The notes: generated by a model not told the origin, from the sequence alone. Shown: positions 1 to 12,279, counted from the first letter of the stretch. The stretch: DNA of 64,000 bases from Przewalskia tangutica (GCA_029844215.1 CM056738.1:66307593-66371592), one strand, 5' to 3'. Made by a program: numbers and translations.

Positions 1-74
1 CCAGCAATGCAGGTCCAACGGCTTACGGTCCAACAGCTTACTGACGACCTTTTGGGCCGAGGCAGCAAGCCGGT

Positions 75-290
75 GTGATTGGGCCCCGACCTCCTCAGGC
101 CCATCATACAGAGGGCCCCACTTCAACCGACACTGAGGCGGCTATGCACACACTTGGAATAAATCCCTCGGACCCAAATTGCTACATGGACACCGGTGCG
201 ACTACCCAAATGACGTCCGATATAGGTACTCTCTCGTCTTATTCCAATTTGAGCAACCCTCGTGGCATAATTGTTGGTAATGGAAATTAA
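75..290 (+). pseudogene. copia gag end and aspartic protease fragment
   Basis: The protein would cleave the Gag-Pol polyprotein inside the virus-like particle. The reading frame contains YMDTGATTQMTSD; DTGA is the catalytic aspartate motif of plant copia proteases. Upstream is a short Pro/Thr-rich spacer typical of the end of gag. The frame ends at a TAA just after a VGNGN sequence, where intact relatives continue. The remaining segment is about 70 residues, and the N-terminal gag with its zinc knuckle is outside the window or lost. Confidence 0.85.
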
Positions 291-320
291 ATTCCGATTC
301 GTGGTTATGGTTATAAAACT

Positions 321-690
321 TTGTCTCTATCCCATCCACCGCTTATCTTGAAAAATACCCTTCATGCCCCTAAATTGATTAAAAATTTAGTGTTTGTCGA
401 TAAATTCACAATTGATAATTATGTTTCTGTTGAATTTGATCTGTTTGGGTTTTCTGTGAAGGATTTCAAGATAGGGAGTCCTCTCATGAGGTGTGATACT
501 AGGGGAGATCTTTATCCGATCATACCGAGTTTCGGTTTTTCGAGTCAAGCCTTGCCATCTACGTATGCCGCCCTTGCTCCTTCCGTGTGGAATGCTCTTC
601 TAGGTCATCCGGGGTCATCTATTTTGTCTTCCTTAGAGAAAAATAAACTTATTTCTTGTAATGTACGCGTAGTAATCTGAATTATCAATC
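321..690 (+). pseudogene. copia GAG-pre-integrase domain
   Basis: The frame continues the polyprotein after a stop. It holds the usual hydrophobic segment with LHAPKLIKNLVFVDKF, then a C-terminal WNALLGHPGSS stretch that carries the histidine of the integrase HHCC zinc finger. Such domains sit between protease and integrase in copia elements. The frame is open for about 119 residues and then stops at 678, inside the zinc-finger region; the next readable piece is in another frame. The family assignment is firm, and the copy is inactive. Confidence 0.82.
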
Positions 691-1625
691 TTGTTCTTTA
701 GGAAAAATTATTCGATTGCCGTTTGTAGACTCTAATTCTCATACTCTAATGACATTTGATATTATTCATAGCGATCTCTAGACGTCTCCTATTCTCAGTT
801 CTTTGAATCATCGTTATTATGTTCTAGTTTTGGATGATTATTCTGATTTTTATGGACTTTTCAAATATCGAAAAAATCTCAAGTTTTTTCCACCTTAAAA
901 TTTAGAGCATTCATTAGAACCCGATTCGTACGAGAAATTAAAAATATCCTATGTGATAATGACAAATAATATGATAATGGGGTATTTTGGGATTTTGTGC
1001 TAAAAATGGGATCAATTTTCATTTTTCTTTTCCTCATACGTCTTCACAAAATGGGAAAGACGAATGAAAAATTCATACCATTAATAATAGTGTCTGAACT
1101 TTATTGCTTCATGCTTCCGTACCCCCTAATTTTTTGCATCATGCTCTACAAATGACTACATATCTTCTTAACATTCTTCCTATCAAAAGTTTGACGTATT
1201 CATCCCCTCATCAAATTTTGTATAATAAGACTCCTTTGTATTTTCATCTTAGGGTCTTTGGTTGCTTATGTTATCCACGCTTTCCGTCCACCATAATTAG
1301 CAAACTTCAGGCCCAGTCTACCCCGTGTGTGTTTTTGAGTTATCCGTCAAATCATCGTGGTTATAAATGTTTTGATTTGTCATCTAATAAAATCATCATT
1401 AGTCGCAATGTAATTTTTGACGAATTCAATTTTTTGTTTGCTAAGGTTAGTAATCCCGTGCCTAGTTCGTATACTTTTTTGGATGATGGTATATACCCGT
1501 ATATCATTCACCATTATTCAGACGTATACCACACCTCATATCCGCCAGCAGGCCCACTGCCTGCTGGTTCTACAGTCCACTCGATGTCTCCCGTCGTGGG
1601 TCAAGAATCTGGGCCTCCTCCCTAA
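690..1625 (+). pseudogene. copia integrase, broken
   Basis: Integrase would insert the cDNA into host DNA. Three frames together show the core: HSDL with the first catalytic Asp near 770, a CDN motif near 950 for the second Asp, and a SQNGKDE segment near 1050 for the Glu. An open stretch from 1104 then gives the typical end of the core (HALQMTTYLLNILP) and a C-terminal part with VFGCLCYPRFP and NVIFDEFNF. Stops and frame changes at about 780, 900 and 970 show that it is dead. A Pro/Ser-rich linker follows to about 1800. Confidence 0.88.
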
Positions 1626-1819
1626 CCTAGTTCTTGTTCCCGCATCTACGACGGAAACTGTAGCTCATTCCCGTGTTGGGCCAACAGGCCCACTGCCTGC
1701 TGGCCAGTTCGTAACTGGTCCCATTACTTCCCAAAATTCACCCACTTCTTTCCAAGTCATAGACCAGTCACTCATAGTTAACGGGGTATTTTTAAATTAA
1801 AATACATTTTAATTTAAAT

Positions 1820-2670
1820 TTGATTGGTCATAAATCACCCTTACCCCGTAATCCGGTGTCGGCTTTAACTGACCCGAATTGTAAAATTGCGATGACCGAT
1901 GAATATAATGCTCTTATTGATAATAAGTCATGGGAGTTGGTACTCCATCCATCTGATGTGGATTTTCTTATAAAGATAAATATGAAGGTTCATTTGCGAG
2001 ACATAAGGCTCGTCTTGTAGGTGATCGTAAGACTCAGTAGGTTGGAGTGGATTGTGGTGAGACATTTAGTCCGGTGGTCAAACCGGCTACCATTCGTACT
2101 GTGCTCAGCTTGGCTCTTTCGAAAGCATGTCCCATCCATCAGTTAGATGTGAAGAATGCTTTCTTACATGATGATCTCAAGGAGACAGTTTATATGCATC
2201 AGCCCTTGGGGTTTAGGGATCCTCAATATCTTCATCATGTCTGTTTATTGAAGAAGTCCTTGTATGGGCTTAAGTAGTCCCCACGGGCTTGGTATAAGTG
2301 GTTTGCAGACTATGTTTCGACTATTGGGTTCTCTCACAGCAGGTCTGATAATTTATTGTTCATATATTGACGTGGTTTTTCCTTGACTTATATACTATTA
2401 TATGTGGATGATATTATTTTGGCTGCCTCTTCTGATGCATTACACCAGTCTATCATGACAATGCTCAGTTCTGAGTTTGCTATGAAAGACTTGGGGTCAT
2501 TGAGTTATTTTTTGGGGATTGTTGTCACTCGTCTTGCATGTGAGTTGTTCTTATCCAAAAGGAATTATGCAGCTGACATCATTGAGAGGACTGAGATGTC
2601 ATCATGTAAGTCCACTTCCACTCCAGTTGATACTAAATCCAAGCTAGGTGTTGTAGCTGGCTCACCTTAG
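1820..2670 (+). pseudogene. copia reverse transcriptase, broken
   Basis: This domain would copy the element RNA into DNA. Four pieces can be read: AMTDEYNALIDNKSWELV (1880-1945), GETFSPVVKPATIRTVL (2053-2105), LDVKNAFLHDDLKETVYM (2140-2195) and LLYVDDIILAASS with the catalytic YVDD (2395-2430). It ends with SSCKSTSTPVDTKSKL. Stops lie at about 2018, 2038, 2275, 2368 and 2668. The catalytic motifs themselves are preserved, so decay has been mostly by stop codons and short shifts. Confidence 0.92.
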
Positions 2671-3369
2671 GAGGATCTGACCCGCTATCACAGTCTTGCA
2701 GGGGCCCTTCAGTATCTTACGTTAACACGACCTGATATTATGTATGTCGTACATCAAGTGTGTTTGTTTATGCATGATCCCAGGATTGAGTATATGAATG
2801 TCCTCAAACGCATTATTCGGTACATTCAGGGGACACATAACTATGGCTTGCATTGATATCCTTCATTAACGTCTACACTTTTCTCATATATTGATGCTGA
2901 TTGCGGTGGCTATCCACACACCAGATGGTCTACGTCTGGCTATTGTGTTTTTCTTGGTAATAACTTGGTCTCATGGTCTGCAAAGTGTCAATCGACATTA
3001 TCACGTTCTAGTGCAGAGACCGAGTATCGAGGGGTAGCCAATGTGGTCTCTGAATCTTGTTGGTTACGTAATCTTCTTTTAGAACTTCATTGTCCTATTT
3101 AGAAAGCTACCTTGGTTTATTGGGATAATATTAGTGACATCTACCTTTCTGGTAATCCGGTTCAGCACCAGCGCACTAAGCATATAGAGATGGATATCCA
3201 CTTTGTTCGCGAAAAGGTAGCTTGTGGACAAGTACACGTCTGTCATGTTCCTTCCAGGTATCAAATTACAGACATCTTTACCAAAGGTCTTCCCTCAGTC
3301 CTTTTTGAAGACTTTAGGGACTGTCCCAGCATACGAAGGCCGTCCGCTATGATTGCGGGGATATGTTAA
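2671..3369 (+). pseudogene. copia RT thumb and RNase H
   Basis: RNase H would remove the RNA strand of the RNA-DNA hybrid. The catalytic acids are visible in order: FSYIDADC near 2885, SSAETEYR near 3010-3033, VYWDN near 3115 and the C-terminal HIEMDIHF near 3181. A TSGYCVFLG loop lies between. The domain ends in DIFTKGLPSVLFEDF and IAGIC, about 15 bases before the LTR. There are stops in the thumb near 2856 and before 3105. The purine-rich stretch at 3354-3362 just before the LTR is the likely polypurine tract. Confidence 0.9.
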
Positions 3370-3637
3370 AGAAGAAATATTCCCGTGAAATACACTTTTC
3401 TTATAAAGTGTATATCACGGGTTCTATAGGAAAACATCACACGGTTTTGTGGTAAATATTGTGTATATTATTTTGTATTAATTAGCATTGTACACTTATC
3501 ATAAGTATATATGTCGTGTACTACTAGAATAGTGTTTTGTTATTAGAATAGGAATAGGATTTTCCTATTATGGAAATATGTAAATTGTATATATTGCCTT
3601 TCAACTAATGAAATAATCAAGAGGATTATTTCTTTCA
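3364..3637 (+). repeat. 3' LTR of the copia element
   Basis: The LTR begins TGTTAAAG right after the purine-rich GCGGGGATA and ends TTTCTTTCA, so it has the canonical TG...CA ends. Its 274 bp is a normal size for small plant copia LTRs. AT-rich TATATAT-like stretches occur at about 3508 and 3592. The exact 3' end is inferred, because the partner 5' LTR is not in the window. Confidence 0.75.
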
Positions 3638-4854
3638 GTTCCAATGACATATATGAAAAAAGTTTTTGTGATATGATACATAATGACTTGTTCCATTGTT
3701 GTATCTTTACATACCTTAAAACTTCATAAGCAAAAAAAATTGATATACAATGTCAATTATTCCAAAAAACATTAGGATTCTCTATAACAGCTAGATCACC
3801 CCCATATCTTCTTTCTCCATCCTTTGCGCATCCTACAACAAAAAAATATTTTTAAAATTTTGGACACATTATGAATACCAAGCAATTTAGTGTCACAATC
3901 CAAATTTTAAGTCGTGACGACACTTACCCCCATTCGGTAAGCGAACCATCCACAATAAATTTAGCCAAATTTTAACAAGTGTATTATGTGAAAATAATAA
4001 AGTAAAGTCATTTCAAGTCATGGACTAAGTCTCATTATCATAAATATACGGAATAAGTACGACCGCCTAAAACCCGGTATCACAAGTACAAGAGCTACTA
4101 AGTAAAACATATTAGTCTGAATAATCATTCCTAATGCATTGTCTAAGAGTGAAAAGACACAATGAAACAATGAAAATAATCTAGTGTCGTAGATCAGCCA
4201 ACATGTCACCTAATCTTCCAAACAGTCGCCTCAACAATAAATGACTCCATGTCCTCCACTGGTGTTAAGGACAAACTCTGTACACAAAAAGGTGCATCAA
4301 GTATATAGTGAGTATGGAAAAATAATGTGTACTGAACAACATCGTTGACCGACCCTAAACTAAAACGGTGATGAGGGCTGGTCTTCTGACTGCTTATTTC
4401 CACACTTAACCGCAATTATTCCAATAACACATAATTTGTAAAACAACAAACACAGATAGGGAAATCACCCAAATCACTAAGTTATCAAATAGTCAATTAA
4501 GTGAGATAAGTAATACCAGTCAATAGTTAAAGTAAGTCAACCAATAAAGAATTCACGGAATGATATGATATGCACATGCAGTGCAAGGCCTTCCATCACC
4601 GGTATACACGCGCTCCATAATATAAAATACGTGACCCATTAAGGGACTCGTGAGGTCCATACACTTCCCATAACCATTTCCCATCGAATTCTTAGTCATT
4701 TTAGACTTTCAATATCAACACACAACCAATTTGATTTTCATTACTTGTATTTAGCCAATTCAGCTCTTATTATTCGCATCCCTCTATCCAAATCATTTCC
4801 TCATCGGACATCAAATATGTATCCTGAAGTGAAATATGCATGAGATACCATATG
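3638..4854. other. AT-rich flank without a gene; possible decayed LTR
   Basis: No reading frame here resembles a known protein, and I see no RNA gene. The stretch around 3890-3960 and that at 4210-4400 remind me of gypsy LTRs seen in plants, read on the minus strand, but I cannot show a TG...CA pair, PBS or polypurine tract. It is the sequence that element C inserted next to. It may be an old truncated LTR or plain intergenic DNA. Confidence 0.3.
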
Positions 4855-7800
4855 TGTCACGACCCGACCCCGGGGCCGCGACTGGTGCCCTACCTGGGCA
4901 CCCCGTTCAGGTATACATCAGAGAATAGCAGCGGAACATACACAACATACAACATATTTAGACAATAACATCACAGGCTAGCCGATAAGGTTGCCTTCCA
5001 TAAAATATGCATAATCAAAAGCAAATCAGAAACTCGCTTACTTTCAAACCACAACACGTGACTACTGCACTTAGAATAACAACAAGCATGGACAGGGCCC
5101 GCCATACCCCGAATGTATATAAATCTACAACATCGTGGAAAGATCGTACTAAAAAGACAAGCCTCCGAGAAATGGAGCTTCGACGTCCGATAAGTGATCC
5201 TAAGAATGAGGATCCACCAATTGCTTACCCTACCGCGCATTTAACGCAGCCTCCCGAGAAGGGGTCAAGACACAATATGTACTAAGTATGTAAAATCGAA
5301 AATATCAGAATTACATCATAAGTTTAAAACAAAGCCGAGACATGTATGATAACAAAATTACAAGACACAATGCCTTACTAACTATGAGAGTAACTAATAG
5401 TATAATGCACAACATAAAAATAGGAAGCTCACGATCAAAGCAGACCATCCACCCACGATCATTAAGCAATCCTACTCGAGACTATTTCACCCGTGATAGT
5501 CGTGGACTCGCATGAGGTATTCCTCGATAGTCAGACTACCGCATGAGACTATTTCACCCGCATAAGCCCATAAGGACTCGCATGAGGTATTCCTCGATCG
5601 TGGGTAGCAAATCCACTGAATGTGGTATAACAATCTTGGGGATTTACCCCTCATTTATACTCTTACCATGAAGAAGGTGGTATGACGTCTTGGGGCTTGC
5701 CCCTCATTCATACTCTTACCCTAGAGAAGGTGGTATAACGATCTTGGGGGTTTACCCCTCATTTATACTCTTACTCTATCTCAACCGGCCATCATACATA
5801 ACATAAGCCCTACCGGCTTATCATACATAACATAAGCACTACCGGCTTATTATACAATAAATAAGCAAGTTAAGAAATCCCCCTAACTTCTTATTAGCCT
5901 TATTCATATACACTCTCATTTTAGTTTACTTAAGGCACTAGCATGTTTTTTATAAAAATCCGGGAATTTAACCCAAAGTACTACATACTTCCACTCTTTT
6001 AAAAAATGACTCTTTTTCATATAAAACTTCCAAGATACTAGTAACCGTAGTATCAAGTCAAAATTACTTTTCAAGACAAGTCACAATACCTTTAGAAATA
6101 AAGTTAGGTTTCTAAATCAAGTGACTCATTTTCTTATAAAACCATAGGCAATTGATGCCTTAAAATCAAATTGCCTTTCATTAAATCAAGTCATTTATCT
6201 TTCCATAAAGCTAATATAACCAACTTCCCATAAAGTCGTTATATTCACTTTATACCTTAGCCAAATACAATTTCCTATCCAAGGGACTTATATGTTTAAA
6301 ACGAAACAAGTATCACATACGTTAAAACTCTTCAAGTCCCTTAACTTTAATAAAACTTAAGACATCCTTAATACTTTCAAAGAAGTGAGTTAATCTCCTA
6401 ACTCACCTGACTTGGCTATTCATAAAACTAGTAAAGGATATCAAGGTCTCAGACGCTCACCGCACTATATACGTGCAACTAGTCATGCTCAAAAGATAGG
6501 AAAGTTCTACATACCTCTTCGGGTCAAACCACTTGCCAAGTACAATATCCCGCCCGTAGTATGTCAACCTATAATGTCCACAATACGTCTATTAACGGCT
6601 TACTTCAAACGTAGAATATTATAAGTGTAAAGTCACTAAATTCTACGGAAAATCGGACATCACCTCCTTTGTTTCTACTCACTTTGCCACCTTTTTCAAG
6701 GCCGAATTCAATAACCAAACACGCCACATTTAAGGCCCAATCAATGCAATTAACAATAGAGGATTACACGCCTACTAGACGTGTAAAATTCCGCCCCACA
6801 AAAGATATCAAACTAATACAAACTACTAGTCCAATTCGGCCACATTGAGTACAATAACACCAATTCTTATCCAATTTCCATTTCAATCCAAGTTGTTAGC
6901 ATAACATGATATCAAGTCGCAATCGATTATAACTACTATAATCTTCAAGTAAGTAACATGCGACGATTCTAATAAACGACCAAATTGTAATCCAACTTCA
7001 CATGGCTTAAATGACATTTTGGATTTAAGGCTACAATCAATCCATAATACTTATAAAACTTCAACACATAAACTTCATGCTAGCAACATGTAAAGCTAAC
7101 AACAATATATATAATCCTGTAACACTTTTAAGAGACAAGATTATTACCTCAACGAATCTTAATCCAACTCCAAATCCGAAGTCGCTCCTTAGCAACTTAG
7201 AGCCTATTCAATACACTTCAATCCGCTACTTGAGACCCTTAGAACAATACCAACAACTTTCCTTCAAACTTCCAAACAAAACCTAGAAAAGAACTAGGTT
7301 TTCACCTTGCGACTAATACAAAAACTATCTTTTTCCGGGATTTTTCTATTGAGATACACTCACAATACACTCATGAACCTTGGTTTAAAGTGTGGAGCTT
7401 AATGGACAAGAAACAAAAAAAATTTCTTTTCAAATGAGCTTGAACCCGAGAGCAAGTCTTGGTGTTCTTGAAATTCTTGAAATTTTTTCTAAGTGTTGGA
7501 CTTAGTCTTGCTACTAGTACTACTATATAGCACAATGGAGGGTCAAGATGGGTACAAATGTGAGGCTTGGATGAGTTTCAATTAAATATCAAGACTTGTG
7601 GACCCTTTGACTAAGTCAATTTTCTCAAGCTCACTACTTGCAAGACTTGTCATCTTAAGACTATGGTCAATGACCATTTTGGCCATGTCCTATTTCATCC
7701 AAGGCAACCATAAGGGGGGGGGGGGGTGACACGTGTCGCCCTCCCATTCGTCACAATATTCGTTTTCCGACAATTTCATAATTCCGATAAATTTTTTACA

Positions 7801-7871
7801 AGTCTCAATCTTAACATTAGGAATTCTCACGTACGTTCTTAAAACATGTCCTGTAAATACGGGGTGTAACA
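4855..7871 (-). repeat. 3' LTR of element C
   Basis: This is a complete LTR of about 3.0 kb. Read on the minus strand it starts TGTTACACCCCG at 7871 and ends GTCGTGACA-like at 4855. The polypurine tract abuts it at 7872. Its other end matches the segment that follows C's PBS at 35338. It holds three ~54-bp tandem units (5621-5776), GAGGTATTCCTC boxes, the TTATAACGACTTTATGG box pair (6180-6250), and a G run at 7716-7727. Short ORFs inside it are spurious. A TATA-like CTATATAG lies at 7523-7530. Confidence 0.9.
5621..5776 (-). repeat. Three ~54-bp tandem units in C's 3' LTR
   Basis: Three units in a row carry a GGTGGTATAAC start, a CTTGGGGNTTNCCCC near-palindrome and a CATTTATACTCTTACC end. 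The same array occurs in C's 5' LTR (55774-55930) and, in forward orientation, in both LTRs of element B (24473-24634, 31727-31888). The G-run/C-run pair could fold into a short hairpin in each unit. Confidence 0.85.
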
Positions 7872-7905
7872 TTCTTCCCCCCTTAGAAACATTCGTCCCC
7901 GAATG
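7872..7905 (-). other. Polypurine tract and adjacent palindrome of element C
   Basis: Read on the minus strand, an interrupted palindrome CATTCGGGGACGAATG (7890-7905) is followed by CTAAGGGGGGAAGAA directly before the LTR start. The purine run is the primer site for plus-strand DNA synthesis. The same pair occurs at the matching place in A, B, D and E. Confidence 0.85.
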
Positions 7906-8018
7906 TTCTTTCAGAGTCAAACTTATAATTAGCGACATAGTTTCCTTTCACAACCCCGATATACCAATAATGCCACACATGGCCACATAATAGCATTTAA
8001 GCAAAATAAATACTTCAA

Positions 8019-8543
8019 CTAAAACTTGACAAGTAAGGGAAATGAATTACCTGAAGGTGTAGGGAATAAGTGAGGATACTTCCTCAACATGTCCTCCTCC
8101 GCTTCCCAAGTCATCTCCTCCCGGTTATCATTCCTCCACAAGACTTTGATGGAAGCCACATCCTTGGTCCGCAGTCGCGTGACCTGGCGATCGAGTATCG
8201 CTCTGAGACTCTCCTCATACGATAACCCCTCTGTCACCTGGACCTCACTAGCAGGGAAAACTCTCGCTGGATCTCCGATACACTTCCGCAACATAGAAAC
8301 ATGAAAGACCGGATGTACCTCCTCTAACTCTGATGGTAGATCCAACTCATAGGCAACCTTGCCTACTCGACGGACGATCTGGTAGGGCCCAATGTACCTT
8401 GGGCTGAGTTTCCCCTTCTTGCCGAATCTCATCACACCCTTCATGGGTGACACCTTCAAGAAGACCCAATCGTCTACCTGAAACTCCAAATGCCGACGCC
8501 GATTATCCGCATATGACTTCTGCCGACTCTGAGCTGCTAACAA
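8019..8543 (-). pseudogene. Element C integrase C-terminal domain and chromodomain
   Basis: About 174 residues are open. The first 95 match the integrase C-terminal domain: RQKSYADNRRRHLEFQVDDW, then FLKVSPMKGVMRFGKKGKL, then SPRYIGPYQIV and HPVFHVSMLRKCIGD. After a spacer comes a chromodomain, with a core of VASIKVLWRNDNREEMTWEA and the end DMLRKYPHLF. Chromodomains of this group direct integration to heterochromatin by binding methylated histone H3, which fits the repeat-rich setting. The upstream frame has a TAG just before the first Met, so this is the open tail of pol and not a separate gene. Confidence 0.9.
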
Positions 8544-9440
8544 TCTCTCCTAGATAAGCTTCACCTTATCCACAGCCTGCTGAACCAAGTCTGGGCCAAC
8601 TAACTGCACCTCGCCCACGTCGAACCAACCAATCGGCGATCTACATTTCCGCCCATATAAAGCCTCGTATGACGCCATCTCAGATAATCGGAATGGTAGC
8701 CGTTGTTATAAGCAAACTCTACAAGAGGCAAATGATCCTCCCACTACCCTCGAATCAATCACGCAGCTCGCAGATATCCTCGTTGTCCGGATAGTACGCT
8801 TTGCTCGCCCGCACCGAGGATGAAATGTCAGATCGAGACTCACCGGTGTCCCTAATCCTTCTCGAAAGACCTCCGAGTTAGCCAGAACTGGCTCCTATCG
8901 ATATAATCGACACCGACACCGCAGCCTCACAATATCTCGATGTACACCGCATAGTCCTAAGCCGAAAAACGTTGTCCCGATCGAAGGAAATGGGCTGATT
9001 TCACACCACAACAATAACCCAAATGGAGTCGCATTTCCTCTGAGTACGAGGTAACCTTGTAACAAAGTCCATGTTGATCACCTCCCACTTCCAAGTCGGA
9101 ATCTCAATAGCCTGCAATAATCCACTGGGCCTCTGGTGCTCGACCTTGACCTGCTAGCAATTAGGACATTGTGCAACAAAACCTGCCACGCCCTCTTCGT
9201 GCCATCCCACCAATACAAACATCCGAGGTCATGGTACATCTTGGTCGAATTTGATGAATAGAATAACGAGCACCGTGTGCCTCCCCAAAATCACGACGAA
9301 GTCCTCGCTACATCGGGAACACACAACCGCCTCAAATCTTAGCACCCCATCAGCGCTACTCGAATAGACTCTTCTCCTCCCGAAGAGTCGCATCTCGATA
9401 CCGCACCAACATCGGGTCCTCAAATCGCCGCCTCTTCACA
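8544..9440 (-). pseudogene. Element C integrase zinc finger and catalytic core, broken
   Basis: Joined minus frames show the HHCC finger end (CPNC, then QVKVEHQRPSGL) at about 9117-9180, the first part of the core (WKWEVINMDFVT and LPRTQRKCDS), an eroded LTFHP segment near 8820-8850, and YEALYGRKCRSPIGWFDVGE at about 8600-8680. The region has many frame changes, and the second catalytic Asp region is not readable. It would have integrated the cDNA; this copy cannot. Confidence 0.85.
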
Positions 9441-9521
9441 TCATCAACGATGGCGGACTCGCAACCTCACGAACCCGCACTTCACTATCGTCGGTATCGA
9501 TCAATCGAACCCCAAGGCTCG

Positions 9522-10184
9522 CTACCTGGTGGATCTGACGACCATGTCCCGCCTCTGCCGCACTCGGCTGCACTCCATCGATCTACGGCTCAAGGCATCA
9601 GCAACTACGTTGGCTTTCCCCGGATGGTATAGAATATCAACATCATAATCTTTCAACAACTCTAACCACCGTCTCTGTCGCACGTTTAGCTCCCTCTGCC
9701 TGAAGATATACTGGAGGCTCTTGTGGTATGTATAAATGTCCACATGAACCCCATACAAATAATGTCTCCAAATCTTCAAGGCATGAATAACTGCGGCCAA
9801 CTCTAAGTTGTGGGTAGGGTAATTCTTCTCATGCTTCCGTAACTGCCGGGAAGCATAGGCTATAACCTTGCCGTGCTGCATCAAAACACACCCTAGCCCG
9901 ATACCCGAAGCATCACAATAAATCACGCACCCGTCTAACCCCTCAGGAAGAGTAAGAACTGGAGCCGTAGTCAATCTTTCCTTCAGCAACTGGAAACCCT
10001 TCTCGCAAGCCTCTCGCCCATCGGAACTTGGTCGCTTCCGAGTCACCTAGTCAATGGTGCCAAATCGAAGCAACCGCTCCACAAACCTACGATAATAACT
10101 CGTCACTTCTAAGAAATCGCGCACTTGGCCGAGTAGTAGGTCTCGGCCAAGACTTGACTGCCTAAATCTTTGTCGTATCCACCT
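9522..10184 (-). pseudogene. Element C RNase H and end of RT
   Basis: An open minus-strand stretch of 174 residues (to 10046) contains the gypsy RNase H: VIYCDASGIGLGCVLMQHGK, YASRQLRKHEKNYPTHNLE, ALKIWRHYLYG, LQYIFRQRELNVRQRRWLEL and YHPGKANVVADALSRR. The first catalytic Asp (CDAS) and the Glu (NLELAA) are present. The third site, normally TDHKSL, reads TYHKSL, so an Asp has become Tyr. The remaining 140 bases toward 10184 hold the RT-RNase H connection in another frame and are cut by element B inside the sequence GVGVDTTKI. Confidence 0.9.
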
Positions 10185-12279
10185 TGTTACACCCCGGAAA
10201 TTACAGGATATCTTTATAAGAACATACGTAAGAACTCAAAAATGTTAAGATTTGAGACGAGTAAAAATTTATCGGAATTTTGGAATTTGTCGGAAAAAGA
10301 AATATTATGATTTAACGGGAGGATTTATACGTGTCACCCCCTTAGTGGTCTTGGACGAAAATGGCATGGATAGAATGGTCATTTGACCATAATTTAAATG
10401 TCCAAGTCTTGCTAAAGCTAGAGCTTGATAAAATTGACTAAGTCAAATGCCACTTGGCTTGATCCTTGTGAAAAGCATCCAAACCACCCATTTGTTCTAA
10501 TCTTGACCCTCCATATATTTATATAAGCTTCCTAGTGCAAGACAAGGTTCTACACTTAGCTAAATTTTCAAGAAATTGGATGAACCTTGAAGAGTGCTCT
10601 CGGCCAAGGCTAGGGTTCCAAGAGAAATTTTTTCAATTTTTGTCCAATAATCCCCATACTTTAAACCAAGGTTCCTAAGAGTATTGTAAGGGTATCTCAA
10701 TAGAAAGATCCCGGAAAAATGGCGTTTTCGTATTAGTCGCAAGGCGGAAACTAAAGGAGTTCTTCAACTTTGAAGTTGGAACTTGAAGATGAGTTCATCA
10801 TAAGCTTCTAAGGGTTGCTTGGAGTGGATTGGAATGTCAAAAAGAGGCGCTAAAGTTGCTAAGGATCGACTTGTAATCTTGGATCATTTTTGGGCTAAAT
10901 GAGGTATAATCTTCGTCTTACTTTTGTAATTGAAGATTCCATGTTATTATAAGTTAGAAATGATCATGTGATATGTGTTATGAAGATTGATAAGTATTAT
11001 GGAAATTTGGAAGCTCAACCAAAATGACATGTTAAGCCATTTGAAATTGAAATACAATTTGGTCGATAGTTAGAATCGTCGCATGTTTACCTACTTGAGG
11101 ATTGTAGTAGTTATAATCAATTGTGGCTAGATAACATGTTATATTAAACCACTTGGATTGAAAAGGGATTGGAAACGAATTTGTATTGTTGTCCCTATTT
11201 TGCCGAATGGACATTATATGTTGGACTAGTTTGATATTATTGTGGGGCGGAATTTTACACGTCTTGATTAAGCGTGTAATCCCCTATTGTTAACTACTTT
11301 GTTGAGCCTTAAATGTGGCGTGTTTGGTTATTGAATTCGGCCTTGAAAAAGGTGGCAAAGTATGTAGAAACAAAGGAAGTGATGTCCGATTTTCCGTAGA
11401 ATTTAGTGACTTTGCATTTGGAATATTCTACATTTGAAGTAAAAAGTTAATAGACGTACTATGGTCATTATAGGTTGACATACTACGTACGGCGTATTGG
11501 ACTTAGCAAGTGGATTAAACCGAAGAGGTGTGTGGAACTTTCTTATCTCTTGAGCATGAATAAGTTGTAAATGTATAGTACGGTAGACGTACGAGATTTT
11601 GACGAATTTAGTTACTTTGATATCCTTGGTTTATTATAAGAATGTCCAAGTTAGTTGAGTTAGGGAATTGACTCACTTGTTTAAAATATTAAGGATATCT
11701 TACTTTCTAAATGTTAAGAGACTTAAAGTATTTTTGAAAGTATTTTGACTCTTGTTGTTTGGAAAGTTTAAGTCTCTCGGTTATAAAGAAGAATGTAAGT
11801 TTCTAAAGTATAAAGATAGTATAACGGCTTTATGGGAAGTTGGTTATAATAGCTTTATGGAAGGTTAAAAAGAGTGATTTACTCTAAGTAATTTAAGTAT
11901 GATAAATGACTTGAAATAATGAAAGGCAAATTGATTTAAAGGCATCAATTGCTTAAAGTTTTAAAAGAAAGAAGTCACTTGATTTAGAAGCCTATAATTG
12001 TATTTCTAAAAGGTATTGTGACTTGTCTTGAAAAGTAGTTATGAGTTATGACTTGATACTATGGTTATTAGTATCTTGGAAGTTTTATATGAAAAAGAGT
12101 CATTTTAAAAGAATAGGAGTACGTAGTACTTTGGGTTAAATTCCCGGATATTTATAATGACATGTTAGTGCCTTAAGTAAACTAAAATGAGAGTGTATAT
12201 GAATAAGACTAATAAGAAGTTAGGGGGATTTCTTAACTTGCTTATTTATTGTATGATAAGCCGGTAGTGCTTATGTTAT
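10185..12279 (+). repeat. Element B 5' LTR, first part
   Basis: This covers the LTR from its TG start to the point where element A inserted. Comparison with 29584-31678 shows only scattered differences. It contains a TATA-like region at 10513-10527, box pair TTATGGGAAGTTGGTTATAA near 11840, and the TACGTAGTACTTTGG box near 12120. The left edge of A follows TTATGTTAT. Confidence 0.92.
10513..10527 (+). promoter_or_regulatory. Probable LTR promoter TATA region (B 5' LTR)
   Basis: ATATATTTATATAAG lies about 330 bp into the LTR and recurs at 29911-29925 in the partner LTR. In long plant gypsy LTRs the RNA start lies downstream of such a box. This is inferred from position and composition only. 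Confidence 0.5.

Larger units (their letters stand above)
1..3637 (+). mobile_element. Ty1/copia LTR retrotransposon, 3' portion, degenerate
   Basis: The domain order is protease, GAG-pre-integrase, integrase, reverse transcriptase, RNase H, then a 3' LTR. Integrase before RT is the Ty1/copia order. The RNase H tail with a KHIEMDIHFVRE motif followed by DIFTKGLPS resembles the plant Ale/Retrofit lineage. The 5' LTR and most of gag lie left of the window. The frame is broken by many stops and shifts, so the copy cannot encode a full polyprotein. No second LTR is in view, so neither its age nor its target duplication can be judged; the five bases after the LTR are GTTCC. Confidence 0.93.
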
